Both the position numbers and the translations under genes were made by a program. The notes below the pieces were generated by a model that saw only the letters and a list, made by a program, of their open reading frames with translations, had not been told where the DNA came from and made no database searches. Below, piece after piece: positions 1-9,525 of a DNA stretch of 64,000 nucleotides. Source of the stretch: Lacipirellula parvula. GTDB lineage: Bacteria > Planctomycetota > Planctomycetia > Pirellulales > Lacipirellulaceae. Positions within the stretch are counted from its first letter, which is position 1. Each line of letters starts with the position of its first letter. The stretch lies in NCBI RefSeq assembly GCF_009177095.1, contig NZ_AP021861.1:558001-622000 (forward strand), given 5' to 3'.

Positions 1-831
1 CGTAAGTTGCAGATCGTAGCTAACCTTCGTGCCGACTACCGGCGTCAACGGCGTGACGGCGGCAAAATCGACCGATGTTTGATAGACGCCGTTGAAGGTC
101 ATCGTCGTCGGCGTGCCGACAATCTCTGACTTCACGTTCGGGTTGTCGCGGTGGGTCGGTTCGATGATCGACCAGGTGCGACCGAGGGCGGTCGTCGTAT
201 CGAAAACTCCCGTTTCGTAGCGGAAGTAGTCGCCGGGGAAATTGTTCGCGGCGTTCGGATACCAGTCGTTGCCGCTGGCCCCGCGGATGTAGTTCACGAA
301 GTTGAACGCCGTGGCGCCGTTCATCTGCGAACGCGGAATGGCGGCCATGATGTCGACGGCGCCGTTCACGTCGGTGACGTTGTTCCAGGGCGTCCATTCG
401 AGGTGATTCCACGCGGCGTCCTTTAGCGAGGCGCCGCTTAGCACCCGGTCGGCGCCGATGGCGAGCGTGTTGCTCGGGCCAAGCCAGCCGGTTTCGTCGT
501 TCGAGTCGGTGTCGAACAGCGTGTACTGCAAATCGCCGGCGAAGCCCGACGTCTGATGGTAGCGAACAAAGAACCAGTCCTTCGTGTGGGCCACCTGCGT
601 GTAGAACCAGTCGTACCCTTCGGAGGTGGCGTCGCCGGGGGCTTCGGTCTCAAACTTGGGAATTGCATTCCAAGCCTTCGGCGTGAGCCAGTTCGTGCCG
701 CTGGCGAAATCATCGCGGACGAGGTTGCTCTGCATCGCCAATTCGCCTGCGTATGATGCGAGGCTTGGCAATGCAACGACCAACGCTGCAAGAGCGATGA
801 TGCGAGTCCGAATCGTTCCGACAGAGCTCAT
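1..831 (-). CDS. Secreted protein of unknown function (3' end outside window)
   Basis: An uninterrupted frame runs from an ATG at 831 to the window edge (277 codons, no stop seen), so the C-terminus is missing. The first 28 residues form a signal peptide: basic start, hydrophobic stretch IIALAALVVALPSLA, then a likely cut before GELAMQ. The mature part is rich in aromatic residues and Asn/Asp (for example DWFFVRYHQTSGF and NDETGWLG), as in planctomycete extracellular beta-sandwich or PEP-CTERM proteins. I do not recognise the family, and the sorting signal, if any, lies outside the window. It is co-oriented with the sigma-factor unit upstream, with 113 bases between it and the lipoprotein gene. 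Confidence 0.75.
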   Translation of the reverse strand, partial: MSSVGTIRTRIIALAALVVALPSLASYAGELAMQSNLVRDDFASGTNWLTPKAWNAIPKFETEAPGDATSEGYDWFYTQVAHTKDWFFVRYHQTSGFAGDLQYTLFDTDSNDETGWLGPSNTLAIGADRVLSGASLKDAAWNHLEWTPWNNVTDVNGAVDIMAAIPRSQMNGATAFNFVNYIRGASGNDWYPNAANNFPGDYFRYETGVFDTTTALGRTWSIIEPTHRDNPNVKSEIVGTPTTMTFNGVYQTSVDFAAVTPLTPVVGTKVSYDLQLT

Positions 832-944
832 GATGTGGGTCACCCTTTGAAGTTGCCGAGCTGCGATAGCTTGGGAATTAGTAGAGACGTAACTTCACTG
901 ATGTTTGACTGAAACAATCTGAATCGCTGGTCAAGACCATACGG

Positions 945-1121
945 TTACTTGCTGCCCGACAACTCGCGATCCGTGGTGGCTTTCATTTCGGTTCGAATTT
1001 TTTCCAAGTCTTCGGGCGTTTTGTCGGCGGTCTCCGCCGAACCGCAGCCGAGGGAAGTTGTCAGCAAAGCTGCCAGCGCAAACGCGGCGGGATTGCTAAG
1101 AAGTTTTTGAAATGCGGACAT
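945..1121 (-). CDS. Small lipoprotein, 58 residues
   Basis: ATG at 1121, TAA at 945-947. The protein starts MSAFQKLL, has a hydrophobic stretch and then the lipobox LTTSLGC with Cys26, so it is probably lipidated and anchored in a membrane. The short mature part is charged (TPEDLEKIRTEMKATTDRE). Small lipoproteins of this kind are often found directly after DUF1559 genes in planctomycetes, as here (45 bases after that gene). The function is unknown. It is probably the last gene of the sigma factor/FecR/DUF1559 unit. Confidence 0.72.
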   Translation of the reverse strand: MSAFQKLLSNPAAFALAALLTTSLGCGSAETADKTPEDLEKIRTEMKATTDRELSGSK

Positions 1122-1166
1122 ATTGTCTCTCCTGATGTACGCGGTGGGCCGAGTGAACCGCGAGAA

Positions 1167-2204
1167 CTACGAGCCGTTGCCGTCGCCAGAGTCGCGCGTC
1201 CCTTGGCTTGTCCAGACCTCGACGTCGATGCCGTCGGCGACGGTTTGAACGCTCCCGTCGCACATCGCGACGTTGACGACCCCCGTGTGACGGCTGCTGG
1301 CCGGCGCGATCAGTTCCCAAAAATCGCCGGCGGGGAGCCAGCAGGTCGAGTTCGGTGGAACGATGTGGTTGTACCAGCTGCGCCACATCGTTCCTTCGCC
1401 CCAGGGATAGCCGCGGTATCGCCACTCGCCGCTCCAAGGGATCGAGGCGGTGCTGGAGCTTTTTGCGAGGAATGCGCTTCGCAATCCGGCCAGCGTGCGC
1501 GATGAAGGCAAGCCGCCGAACTCGTAGCAATCGCCGAGCGGGTCGCCGGCGCCGGGCGAAGCAATGTCTGGCGCGAGTCCCGCCACCGCTTCCGAGAAGG
1601 CGGCGGTATTGCTCGTGCCGTCGGCAACCTGAGCCAGTGAGATCGCAGGCAGTGCGTCGGCGTTGCCTTCGCCCACCACCGGGCCGAAGACGCCGTCCCA
1701 GCCTTTCCAACGAACCCAAGTGCCGGAATTCGCGAAGTAGTTCGTCCAGCCTAGCGGCATCGAGCGGGCCGATGAATTGTCGGTCGGGCAAAGGTACGTC
1801 GGCGGTTGATTCGCTTGCGCGAGCAAGTTCGCATCGCTGTATTGGTTTTCTTTCTCACGGATCTGCCGACGCAACGCTTCTTGCTCGAAGTAAGGGAGCA
1901 ATTGCACCTGCACAGAGAGATAAGCAGGATCCGTCGGGCCACTGGCAATTCGTGAAGTTTGTCCGGCCGGCAACAGCTTTTTGGCGCTCTCGTAGTTGAG
2001 CATAGCTAGGCCAAGCTGCTTCAGATTGTTCGTGCAACTCCTTCGCCGCGCCGCCTCACGCGCCGCCTGAACCGCCGGCAGCAGCAGTGCCACCAGCACG
2101 CCGATGATGGCGATTACCACCAGCAGCTCGACGAGCGTGAAGCCCCGTCGGCGATTGTCGCGCCGTTGCGACGCACGCGTTGGAGTGCGAAGAGAACAAC
2201 TCAT
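1167..2204 (-). CDS. DUF1559 prepilin-like protein
   Basis: Type IV pilin-like N-terminus: a basic leader, the cleavage and methylation motif [19 protein letters not shown], then [22 protein letters not shown], the hallmark of the large planctomycete DUF1559 family (pseudopilin helix plus a beta-rich C-terminal domain). The C-terminal [11 protein letters not shown] motif is also typical. The length, 345 residues, is normal. A start at 2204 rather than the longer in-frame 2240 is chosen because ATG at 2204 overlaps the stop of the upstream FecR/LamG gene by four bases (ATGA), a translational-coupling arrangement. The protein is expected at the cell surface or in a pseudopilus; the precise role of the family is not established. 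Confidence 0.92.
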   Translation of the reverse strand: MSCSLRTPTRASQRRDNRRRGFTLVELLVVIAIIGVLVALLLPAVQAAREAARRRSCTNNLKQLGLAMLNYESAKKLLPAGQTSRIASGPTDPAYLSVQVQLLPYFEQEALRRQIREKENQYSDANLLAQANQPPTYLCPTDNSSARSMPLGWTNYFANSGTWVRWKGWDGVFGPVVGEGNADALPAISLAQVADGTSNTAAFSEAVAGLAPDIASPGAGDPLGDCYEFGGLPSSRTLAGLRSAFLAKSSSTASIPWSGEWRYRGYPWGEGTMWRSWYNHIVPPNSTCWLPAGDFWELIAPASSRHTGVVNVAMCDGSVQTVADGIDVEVWTSQGTRDSGDGNGS

Positions 2205-4030
2205 GGTGCCGAGCTCCTTCCGAGCGAGGCCAACAGCCAAGGCGAGGACGGGCGAAGCGCGGAGGTCTTCGAGGAAACCGTCGGCTGTCCAACCTGATAG
2301 TGTTCCTTAATCCGCTGCGGTTCGAGCGGATATCCGTAAAGAGCGATGTCGCTTAAGCGACCTTTGAACAGCCACGACGTGAGATATCGCGGCACGAACT
2401 CGGCGGCGCCGATCCGCGCCGGCCAGTCGAAGTCGGTGAGCGACACTTCTTGTTCGTGCTGCAGCACTTCTTCGCCGTTGACGTACAGCCGGCCGATGCC
2501 TCGCATGAAGCCAGGTTCAGAAACATCCGTCGGCGTAAACACGCCGACAACGTGCGACCACTCTTCGCGGTCGATCTTCTTGGGCGACTCCATGACGTTC
2601 CAGAGTTTGCCTCGCTTGCCGACGCCGGTCCAGAATTCCCACTGGTTGTTGTCGCCTGCGTAGAGCGTGATGCCGAAGCATTGCTGGTTCGGCGTGTACG
2701 ATTCGAGCACCCACCGTGAGGTGAAAATCGCTTGGTATTGTGCAGGGCCCTCGGGACGAGCCCAGCCCTCAATGGCGAAGCCGTTCTGCAAGTTCACCGG
2801 CGGCTTACGGTCGGGTTCGATGTAGCTTTCGCCGTTGAAGTAAACGCCGCGCTCCGCATCGTCCGCGTCGTCATTTTCTTTCAACTCGGCAGGCCAGTTG
2901 CCAATCGGCAACCCGTCATGGCCATTTTGAGTGAGGTCGAGCACGCGGCGATTCTTCCGCACGCGGTACAGCGGCCAGTAGGCAACCGGACGATCGCCGA
3001 GGACGAGCTGCTGGTACTTGCTGAGCTGCTTTTCAATGTCGCTCCACTCGGTGACGATTCGCGGCAGCGGCCCGCGATCAGTCGTACGCAACGCGCCTTT
3101 GGCGCTACTTGGTTCAGCCACGATCCCTTCGCCAGAGTGGAGCACGCGAATCTTCTCGCCTTCGACGCGCTCCTGCGGCGTCGTCATCAGCGTGACGACC
3201 CCCTCGGAGACATAGATCGACGCGGAATCGTCATCGGAGGCTTCGAACGCGACGCTGGCGTCGAGACATTCGGCGGTGAGGAGCGGCGTTTGCAGCAACA
3301 GTCGTTGTCCGCCGCGCGCAGAGAGCCGGCCGCTGCGGACAAAGACGCTTTCGTTGCCGACGAGCGAAAACTCAGCAGGACCTTCAATTAGTAGCTCCGG
3401 ACCGTCGTCGAGCTGAATCCGCATGAAGCCGACGGGTATCTGCACCACTTCGCCGCAGCGGAGCACCTGGCCGACTTGCATCGAGGAGCTGATCGCTTCC
3501 GCTGAGGCGTCGAGCGACAGGCCGCTGATTTTGCCGAGCTGCGTTTCTTGCAGCAGCGGCACTGGCGAGGCCGCCACCGGGGCGACGGTTCGCGGCGTCT
3601 CTTGTTCTTTCTCTGCCAGCAGGGGCGCCCAGCCTTGTTGAAAGAGGGCCACGGCCGCTGCCCCGGCGACGAACGCGATGCCGGCAGCCGCAGCCCAGGA
3701 AGGAAACCAACGCGACTTAAGATGGCGAACCCGCGGCGTCGCCGTCGAGGCTTCCGCTGACGCATCGCGTCGTGACGCCGCGGCGAGGCTCGGCCCGACG
3801 GAAGTTTCCGCCGGCGAAGGGGCCGAGGCATCGCCTGCAACAAGTGGTTCGTGCAACAGGAGATACGCCAGCCCCTCGCGGAGGTGGATGGCTTCCAGGT
3901 AGCGCCGTTGAGCCGCAGGGTTGTCGGCGATCAGCGTACGCAGACGTTCCCACTCCGTCGCGTCGAGATCGGCGATCGTCAGCTGATCGAGCAGCGGTTC
4001 GAGTTCGTCGTTGGGAAAGTCGATGCTCAT
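2201..4030 (-). CDS. FecR-domain/LamG-domain transmembrane protein (putative anti-sigma partner)
   Basis: 609 residues. The N-terminal ~110 residues are acidic, helical and cytoplasmic in character ([37 protein letters not shown]). A single membrane helix follows near residues 110-135 ([19 protein letters not shown]). Next comes a FecR-like beta domain ([37 protein letters not shown]) and a C-terminal concanavalin-like LamG domain ([29 protein letters not shown]). Planctomycetes commonly couple this architecture with ECF sigma factors; the N-terminus is the likely sigma-binding part. Its start overlaps the sigma gene stop and its stop overlaps the DUF1559 start, each by four bases, so all three are probably one transcript. 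Confidence 0.88.
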   Translation of the reverse strand: MSIDFPNDELEPLLDQLTIADLDATEWERLRTLIADNPAAQRRYLEAIHLREGLAYLLLHEPLVAGDASAPSPAETSVGPSLAAASRRDASAEASTATPRVRHLKSRWFPSWAAAAGIAFVAGAAAVALFQQGWAPLLAEKEQETPRTVAPVAASPVPLLQETQLGKISGLSLDASAEAISSSMQVGQVLRCGEVVQIPVGFMRIQLDDGPELLIEGPAEFSLVGNESVFVRSGRLSARGGQRLLLQTPLLTAECLDASVAFEASDDDSASIYVSEGVVTLMTTPQERVEGEKIRVLHSGEGIVAEPSSAKGALRTTDRGPLPRIVTEWSDIEKQLSKYQQLVLGDRPVAYWPLYRVRKNRRVLDLTQNGHDGLPIGNWPAELKENDDADDAERGVYFNGESYIEPDRKPPVNLQNGFAIEGWARPEGPAQYQAIFTSRWVLESYTPNQQCFGITLYAGDNNQWEFWTGVGKRGKLWNVMESPKKIDREEWSHVVGVFTPTDVSEPGFMRGIGRLYVNGEEVLQHEQEVSLTDFDWPARIGAAEFVPRYLTSWLFKGRLSDIALYGYPLEPQRIKEHYQVGQPTVSSKTSALRPSSPWLLASLGRSSAP

Positions 4031-4587
4031 TGAGGGTAGCCTTCCTGGCGTAACGAAACGCGAATACAGCGTTCCAGCCCTTTGCGAATGCGAGAGAGCG
4101 CCGTGTAGACGGCGTTGACGTCCTGGCCGCGACCGGCGGCGAGTTGTTGAACCGAAAGCCCGCGCCAGTAACGTTGGCCGAGCATTTCGCGCTGCCTCTG
4201 CGGCAGCTTTTCCAAACAGCCTCGCAGTGCTTGGTGGCGGGATTCAAGGAAGTCGGAAGTCTCGGCGTGAACGGCGGCGATCTGCTCGATCAAGCGGTCG
4301 TCGAACGAGACCCGCGACGATCCGTAGCGTCGCGAGTAGCTCATCAGTTCGAACCGGGCGATCGTGCACATCCATCTCACCAATTCTTCGTCGGGGGTCG
4401 CCTCGACGTAAGTAAACGTGTGGAGCTTCTGCCAAGCGACGAGATAAGTTGCCTGAACGACTTCGTCGACGGCGTCGGCGCTGGCGGCGGCGAGCGAAAC
4501 GATGAACGACCGCACGCGGCGTTCATGTCGTGCGATGAGCACGACAAACTGATCAGGGCTCAGCGGCTTTTCGCTCACGGCGGCCAA
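4027..4587 (-). CDS. ECF-type sigma-70 family RNA polymerase sigma factor
   Basis: 186 residues. Region 2 is visible as DEVVQATYLVAWQKLHTF followed by ARFELMSYSRR (-10 recognition). Region 4 is LPQRQREMLGQRYWRGLSVQQLAAG and the helix VNAVYTALSRIRKGLERCI (-35 recognition). The protein has no region 1.1 or 3, as expected for group 4 sigma factors. It resembles the planctomycete/verrucomicrobial ECF group. It heads a unit with the FecR/LamG gene through an ATGA overlap at 4027-4030, so that membrane protein is its likely regulator. The stimulus is unknown. Confidence 0.9.
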   Translation of the reverse strand: MAAVSEKPLSPDQFVVLIARHERRVRSFIVSLAAASADAVDEVVQATYLVAWQKLHTFTYVEATPDEELVRWMCTIARFELMSYSRRYGSSRVSFDDRLIEQIAAVHAETSDFLESRHQALRGCLEKLPQRQREMLGQRYWRGLSVQQLAAGRGQDVNAVYTALSRIRKGLERCIRVSLRQEGYPQ

Positions 4588-4973
4588 ACCGGGGTTGGTG
4601 GAAATGCGGAAATAGAAATCATCGGCGCATCATGCGCCGTCGTCCGCCCTTCCTGCCCCGCACGCTATGCGGCGGCGGCAGGGAACCTTACAGAAAAATT
4701 CATATTAACTTCGTAAAGTTCGCCCGCCGGCCAGAATTGCCGAGAAATCGCGGGTACTAGCACCGCGAGCCATATCGCGGCACAAGGCGAGCCGAAGGCT
4801 TCAGGCCTTCGGTAAACCACCAATCGACGCAATGCCAGCAGAGGATAAGAAGAGTAGCCGCACCGCCACGCGGTCCGGGCAGCGTCGCGCTCGGCTTGGA
4901 AATGTGGAGAGGCTCGCAACGCCTCCGGCTAATCGTTGGCGCCTGCGGGAATGGTTATCCGCGAGGACGCCGT
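4588..4973. other. Intergenic region with a short hairpin
   Basis: No convincing gene. It must hold the promoter of the minus-strand sigma factor unit. The only structure I see is a perfect 8-bp inverted repeat, CCGAAGGC at 4792-4799 and GCCTTCGG at 4805-4812, with a 5-base loop. It has no T-run on either side, so it is more likely a small dispersed palindrome than a terminator. Confidence 0.5.
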
Positions 4974-5939
4974 TTACGCACGGACCTTCCAGTCGAACGG
5001 CAAGTAGGCATGCTCGAACGTCCCGTCGCTGTAGAGGTCGATCAACCCGTAGCCTTCGTCGCTGCGCCGCGGATCGCCGTTCCACCAGTCGCCGCAGACG
5101 GCGCCGTCGCAAATGTAGGTGATGCCGTCGACGTCGCAGCGATCGTTCAGGTGCATGTGACCGCTGAGGCAGAGCTTCACATTGCCATGCTTTTTGAACA
5201 GCGTGTGCAGCGCCGTCCCGTCGAGGTGCAACAGGCCGCCGGGGACGCGCTGATAGTCTTCGGTGACGGCTTCGTGATCAAACGAAAACGGCGTGACGGA
5301 GATGATCGGAATGTGCGAGACAACGACAATCGGCGTCGTCTTCGGCGTTTGCTCCAACTCGGTTTCTAGCCACGCCCGCTGCTCGGCGTCGAGGCCGCTG
5401 GTGTAGCGCTTCTCGAACGGACGGACGCTGTCGAGAACGATGAACTTCCATCCGCCCTGCTCGAACGTATGGTATGGCTTTGCCAGGCCGTACATCTCCA
5501 GCGCCCACGCCTTGCCGGCAAACTCCGAATCGTCCCAGCCGCGGCCATCGTGATTGCCGAGGCAATGTTGCACGGGGAGCGAGCAGTCTTGTTTAAAGAC
5601 CGTGTTTAGCAGATTGGCAAGCTGCTGGCTCCGCTGGTGCGTGGCGCCAAACGCATCGAATACCGCGTCGCCGCCGGTGACGATCAGCTCCACCGGATCT
5701 TTGTGCGATTGAACATGGTGCAGACACTGGGCCAAACCATCGCCAGCGCCTTGCTCGGGCTTGACGTGAATGTCGGTCAGATGCGCGAACCGCAATGTCC
5801 GTTGCCGCTCCGCGGGCGCGGCTGCGACGGCCGAGCCGGCGCCGAAGCTAAGCAGCGGCGCCGCGGCCGCTCCGAAGGCGCCCCATTGCAGGCAGCTGCG
5901 GCGGGTAATGATGTTCGACGATTGAGGATCGGTAGGCAT
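4974..5939 (-). CDS. Tat-exported calcineurin-like metallophosphoesterase
   Basis: 321 residues. The N-terminus holds a twin-arginine signal (ITRRSCLQWGAFGAAAAPLLSFGAG) ending at an Ala-rich cut site near residue 40. The metal-binding motifs of the calcineurin-like fold follow in order: HLTDIHV, TGGDAVFDA, LGNHDGRGW, VVSHIPI and LSGHMHLND. It should therefore be a di-metal phosphoesterase acting in the periplasm or outside. The substrate is unknown; relatives include 3',5'-cyclic-nucleotide phosphodiesterases and alkaline phosphatases. It is transcribed divergently from the sulfatase at 6223. Confidence 0.88.
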   Translation of the reverse strand: MPTDPQSSNIITRRSCLQWGAFGAAAAPLLSFGAGSAVAAAPAERQRTLRFAHLTDIHVKPEQGAGDGLAQCLHHVQSHKDPVELIVTGGDAVFDAFGATHQRSQQLANLLNTVFKQDCSLPVQHCLGNHDGRGWDDSEFAGKAWALEMYGLAKPYHTFEQGGWKFIVLDSVRPFEKRYTSGLDAEQRAWLETELEQTPKTTPIVVVSHIPIISVTPFSFDHEAVTEDYQRVPGGLLHLDGTALHTLFKKHGNVKLCLSGHMHLNDRCDVDGITYICDGAVCGDWWNGDPRRSDEGYGLIDLYSDGTFEHAYLPFDWKVRA

Positions 5940-6222
5940 CTGTTGAACTCCTGCGATTGTTCTCGCTCGGCGTTGGCCGCCAGTACGACAAGATCGCCAT
6001 TCAGCATAGCAGAAGTCGGTGAACTCCTGGAGCAGAGAGAGGCCGTGAAATGAGACAGTGTTGCGCCCGTCGGATCCCGCGGCTAGCCGTGTGAATTCGC
6101 AGCATGCGCTGAACGCCCTGCCCCGCCGTCGTCATTGACGCATCGCTCGTTACCACTGGTGCGGCAAATGCTGTAGGCTAGAGGGATCTCTGCAGCCGAA
6201 GTCTTTTCATCTTGGATGCGCT

Positions 6223-7743
6223 ATGCGAGGAATCTTGTCGATGAATGTTGTGCCCCAGCGCGTGCTTGTCGCACGATTGCTTACGGTCGTCGGTTTGGCT
6301 TGCGTAGCGCTCAGCTCAACCTCGTCGCAAGCCGCAGCGCCGCCCGAGCGTCCCAACGTCGTCGTGATTTTCATCGACGACATGGGCTACGCCGACATCG
6401 GCCCCTTCGGCGCCACCGCTTACAAGACGCCGAATCTCGATCGCATGGCGGCGGAGGGGCGAAAGTTCACCGACTTCCATTCCGCAACGGCCGTCTGTTC
6501 CGCCTCGCGGGCCGCATTGCTGACCGGCTGCTATCCCGAACGCGTGAGTATTCTCGGCGCCTTGCGGCCTGATTCGCAGACCGGCATCAGCGACAAAGAG
6601 CGGACGTTCGCGGAGCTTTGTCAGGACCACGGCTATGCGACCGCCATCTTTGGCAAGTGGCACCTCGGCGATCGCCGCCGCTTCCTGCCGCTGCAGCATG
6701 GGTTTGACGAATACTACGGTCTGCCTTACTCAAACGACATGTGGCCCCGCGGACCGCGCGGCGAAGAGCTGCCGCCCGAATCGCCGAAGAAGAAAAACAA
6801 TTACCCGAACTTGCGATTGTTCGATGGCGACGAAGTCGTCGATGAAGATGTGACCGGCGAGGACCAAACGCATCTCACGAAGGATTACACTCGCCGCGCG
6901 GTCGACTTTATCGATCGTCACGCGAAGGAGCCCTTCTTTCTCTACGTGCCGCATTCGATGGTGCATGTGCCGCTGTACGTGTCGCCCGAGTTTGAAGGAA
7001 AGAGCGGCGCGGGTCTGTTCGGCGATACTGTGATGGAACTCGATTGGTCCGTAGGCGAGATTCTCGCCGCGCTCAAACGAAACGGCCTCGATGAAAAGAC
7101 GCTCGTCGTGTTCACTGCGGATAACGGCCCCTGGCTTAACTACGGCGATCATGCCGGTTCGGCCGGCCCGCTGCGAGAGGGAAAGGGAACGATGTTTGAA
7201 GGAGGCTACCGCGTCCCCTGCGTCATGCGGATGCCGGGCACGATTCCCGCCGGCACCGAGTGCGACGAGTTTTGCGTGACGTTCGATTTGTTGCCGACGG
7301 TGGCGAAGCTGCTCGGCGACGAGCCATCGACAGAGCGTCCGATCGACGGCAAAGATATTTGGCCGCTGATCACTGGCGTTGATGGCGCCAAGACGCCGCA
7401 CAAAGAGTTCTACTGCTATTACGGTCGCGAACTTCACGCGGTGCGCGACGGACGCTGGAAGCTCCATTTGAAGCATCCGTACCGCACGCTCGACGGAAAG
7501 CCGGGCGGCAAGGGGGGCTACCCTGTCGAGTACAAGCAGACGCAGACGGGCGTCGAGCTTTACGACCTGCAGAACGACGTCGGCGAAACGAAGAACGTCG
7601 CAGCCGAGCATCCCGAGATTGTCGCCCGCCTGACCGCCGCCGCGGAGCGGGCTCGCGAACAATTCGGCGACGTCCTGACGCAGCGAGAAACAGGCTCCAG
7701 CGTCCGCCCGCCGGGGCAAGGCCGCCGGCAAGCGAGGAACTAA
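6223..7743 (+). CDS. Sulfatase (formylglycine-dependent), secreted
   Basis: 506 residues. Signal peptide in residues 1-38 (VARLLTVVGLACVALSSTSSQAAA); an internal ATG at 6241 is an alternative start. The metal site FIDDMGYADIG comes first, then the modification motif CSASR with Cys92, matching C-x-(P/A)-S-R for conversion to formylglycine. Later alkaline-phosphatase-superfamily signatures are FGKWHLGD and FTADNGPW. The fold and length are those of an arylsulfatase A-like enzyme hydrolysing sulfate esters of carbohydrates or aryl compounds. A maturase is not in the window. The next sulfatase starts about 100 bases downstream on the same strand. Confidence 0.93.
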   Translation: MRGILSMNVVPQRVLVARLLTVVGLACVALSSTSSQAAAPPERPNVVVIFIDDMGYADIGPFGATAYKTPNLDRMAAEGRKFTDFHSATAVCSASRAALLTGCYPERVSILGALRPDSQTGISDKERTFAELCQDHGYATAIFGKWHLGDRRRFLPLQHGFDEYYGLPYSNDMWPRGPRGEELPPESPKKKNNYPNLRLFDGDEVVDEDVTGEDQTHLTKDYTRRAVDFIDRHAKEPFFLYVPHSMVHVPLYVSPEFEGKSGAGLFGDTVMELDWSVGEILAALKRNGLDEKTLVVFTADNGPWLNYGDHAGSAGPLREGKGTMFEGGYRVPCVMRMPGTIPAGTECDEFCVTFDLLPTVAKLLGDEPSTERPIDGKDIWPLITGVDGAKTPHKEFYCYYGRELHAVRDGRWKLHLKHPYRTLDGKPGGKGGYPVEYKQTQTGVELYDLQNDVGETKNVAAEHPEIVARLTAAAERAREQFGDVLTQRETGSSVRPPGQGRRQARN

Positions 7744-7840
7744 GGCCGCAGAAGCCGCTGTTTTCTCGGTACTGCCGCCCCTTATTGCCCATCTGCCGCG
7801 ACGCTACCGACGAGCGCAGGTTCGGGTAGAATGGGGAGCT

Positions 7841-9502
7841 ATGCGCTGGCCTCTCCCTCACAGCACCCGGGTCCACATGCCTCGCTCCAGACCTCGCGGC
7901 GTCGCCGTTATGGCGCTGGCGATCGCCGCTTTGCTCGGTTCGATCGCCCAGGCCGCTTCGCAGCCGAACATTCTGTTCATCTTCACCGATGATCACGCCT
8001 ACCAGGCGGTCAGCGCCTATGGCGGCGGGCTGAATGAGACGCCGAATATCGATCGCCTCGCTAAAGAGGGCGTCCGCTTCGATCGCTGCTACGTCACCAA
8101 CTCGATTTGCGGACCGAGCCGGGCGTGCGTCCTCACGGGAAAGTACAGCCACAAGAACGGATTCTGCACGAACCGCGATATCTTCGACGGCAAGCAGACG
8201 ACCTTCCCCAAGCTCCTCCAAAAGTCAGGCTACCAAACGGCGATCGTCGGTAAGTGGCATCTGCAGAGCGAGCCGCAAGGTTTCGACCATTGGGAAGTGC
8301 TGCCAGGGCAAGGGCTTTACTATTCGCCGAAGTTCGACACTGCCGCTGGCCGCGTTACCGAGCCGGGATACGTTGCCGACGTCATCACCGGCAAGGCGCT
8401 CAACTGGCTGAAGCAACGCGACGCCGAGAAACCATTCCTGCTCATGGTGCAACACAAGTCGCCCCATCGCGAATGGTCGGCTAGCTCGAAGCACGTCGGC
8501 AAGTTCGCCGATCACAAGTTTCCCGAACCGAAAACGCTGTTCGACGACTACAGCGATCGCGCCGACGCCGCGAAGCAGGCGACGATGCGGATCGCCGACG
8601 AGATGCGGCTCAAGGAAGATCTCAAGGTCTACGATCCGCAAAGCGACTACGGCCGCACGATGCTGAGCCGCCTGAACCCTGACGAACAAAAAGCGTGGAT
8701 CGCCGCCTACGAACCGGTGAACAAAGCGTTCGCCGAGGCGAAGCTTGAAGGCGATGAACTCATTCGCTGGAAGTACCAGCGTTACATGCAGGATTACCTC
8801 AGCACGGTGCAGTCGGTTGACGACAGCGTCGGCGAACTACTGGCGTACCTCGACGCGGCGGGCCTCGCCGATAATACCATCGTCGTCTACGCGAGCGACC
8901 AAGGGTTCTACCTCGGCGAGCATGGCTGGTTCGACAAGCGGTTCATGTACGAACAATCGCTGCGGACGCCTTGTCTCATTCGTTGGCCGAAGGTCGCGAA
9001 GCCGGGGACGGTCGAAGAGCGGATCGTTTCGAACGTCGACTTCGCCCAAACGTTCCTCGACGCAGCCGGCGTCGACGCCCCCGACGACATGCAGGGGGCG
9101 AGCATCGTGCCGCTCCTCAAGGGGGAAACGCCCGAAGATTGGCGGAAGACGTTTTACTACCAGTACTACGAAGGCCCGCCTGCCGAACACAACGTCGCCG
9201 AGCATTACGGCGTGACCGATGGCCGCTACAAGCTGATTCACTACTTCAAACTGAAGCAGTGGGAGTTGTTCGACCTCGTCAGCGATCCGGATGAACTCCA
9301 CAGCGTTTACGGCCAGCCGGAGTACGCGAGCCAACGGCAGCGCCTCGGCGACGAGCTGACGCGGCTCCGTAGCGAGTTGGGCGTTACCGAGAACGAACCG
9401 CCGAAGCTCGACGAGCCCGAACTAAAATCGCGCCGTCAGCAAAAGATCGAGAATCGTCAACGGCGTCGGCAGATGCGACAATCGGCCAGCAGCTCCACCT
9501 AA
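7841..9502 (+). CDS. Sulfatase (formylglycine-dependent), secreted
   Basis: 553 residues, or 541 if the second ATG at 7877 is used; that start gives a more normal signal peptide (MPRSRPRGVAVMALAIAALL). Metal site FIFTDDHAYQAV, modification motif CGPSR (Cys90), then VGKWHLQSEPQGFDHW and VVYASDQGFYLGEHGWFDKRFMYE, the last typical of N-sulfoglucosamine or choline sulfatase-like enzymes. The C-terminus is a charged, Arg/Gln-rich tail. A carbohydrate sulfate ester is the likely substrate (inference). It follows another sulfatase and is only 23 bases before the CorA gene. Confidence 0.92.
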   Translation: MRWPLPHSTRVHMPRSRPRGVAVMALAIAALLGSIAQAASQPNILFIFTDDHAYQAVSAYGGGLNETPNIDRLAKEGVRFDRCYVTNSICGPSRACVLTGKYSHKNGFCTNRDIFDGKQTTFPKLLQKSGYQTAIVGKWHLQSEPQGFDHWEVLPGQGLYYSPKFDTAAGRVTEPGYVADVITGKALNWLKQRDAEKPFLLMVQHKSPHREWSASSKHVGKFADHKFPEPKTLFDDYSDRADAAKQATMRIADEMRLKEDLKVYDPQSDYGRTMLSRLNPDEQKAWIAAYEPVNKAFAEAKLEGDELIRWKYQRYMQDYLSTVQSVDDSVGELLAYLDAAGLADNTIVVYASDQGFYLGEHGWFDKRFMYEQSLRTPCLIRWPKVAKPGTVEERIVSNVDFAQTFLDAAGVDAPDDMQGASIVPLLKGETPEDWRKTFYYQYYEGPPAEHNVAEHYGVTDGRYKLIHYFKLKQWELFDLVSDPDELHSVYGQPEYASQRQRLGDELTRLRSELGVTENEPPKLDEPELKSRRQQKIENRQRRRQMRQSASSST

Positions 9503-9525
9503 CAGGGCGGTCTCGTCCGCCGAGT

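Noticed and set aside
4665-4919. 84-codon minus-strand frame upstream of the sigma factor
   Set aside because: No homology-like features; it crosses the hairpin at 4792-4812 and has no ribosome-binding site.
6730-7731. 333-codon open frame on the minus strand
   Set aside because: It lies antisense to a clear sulfatase gene; its composition is what the GC-rich third positions of the sense gene create.
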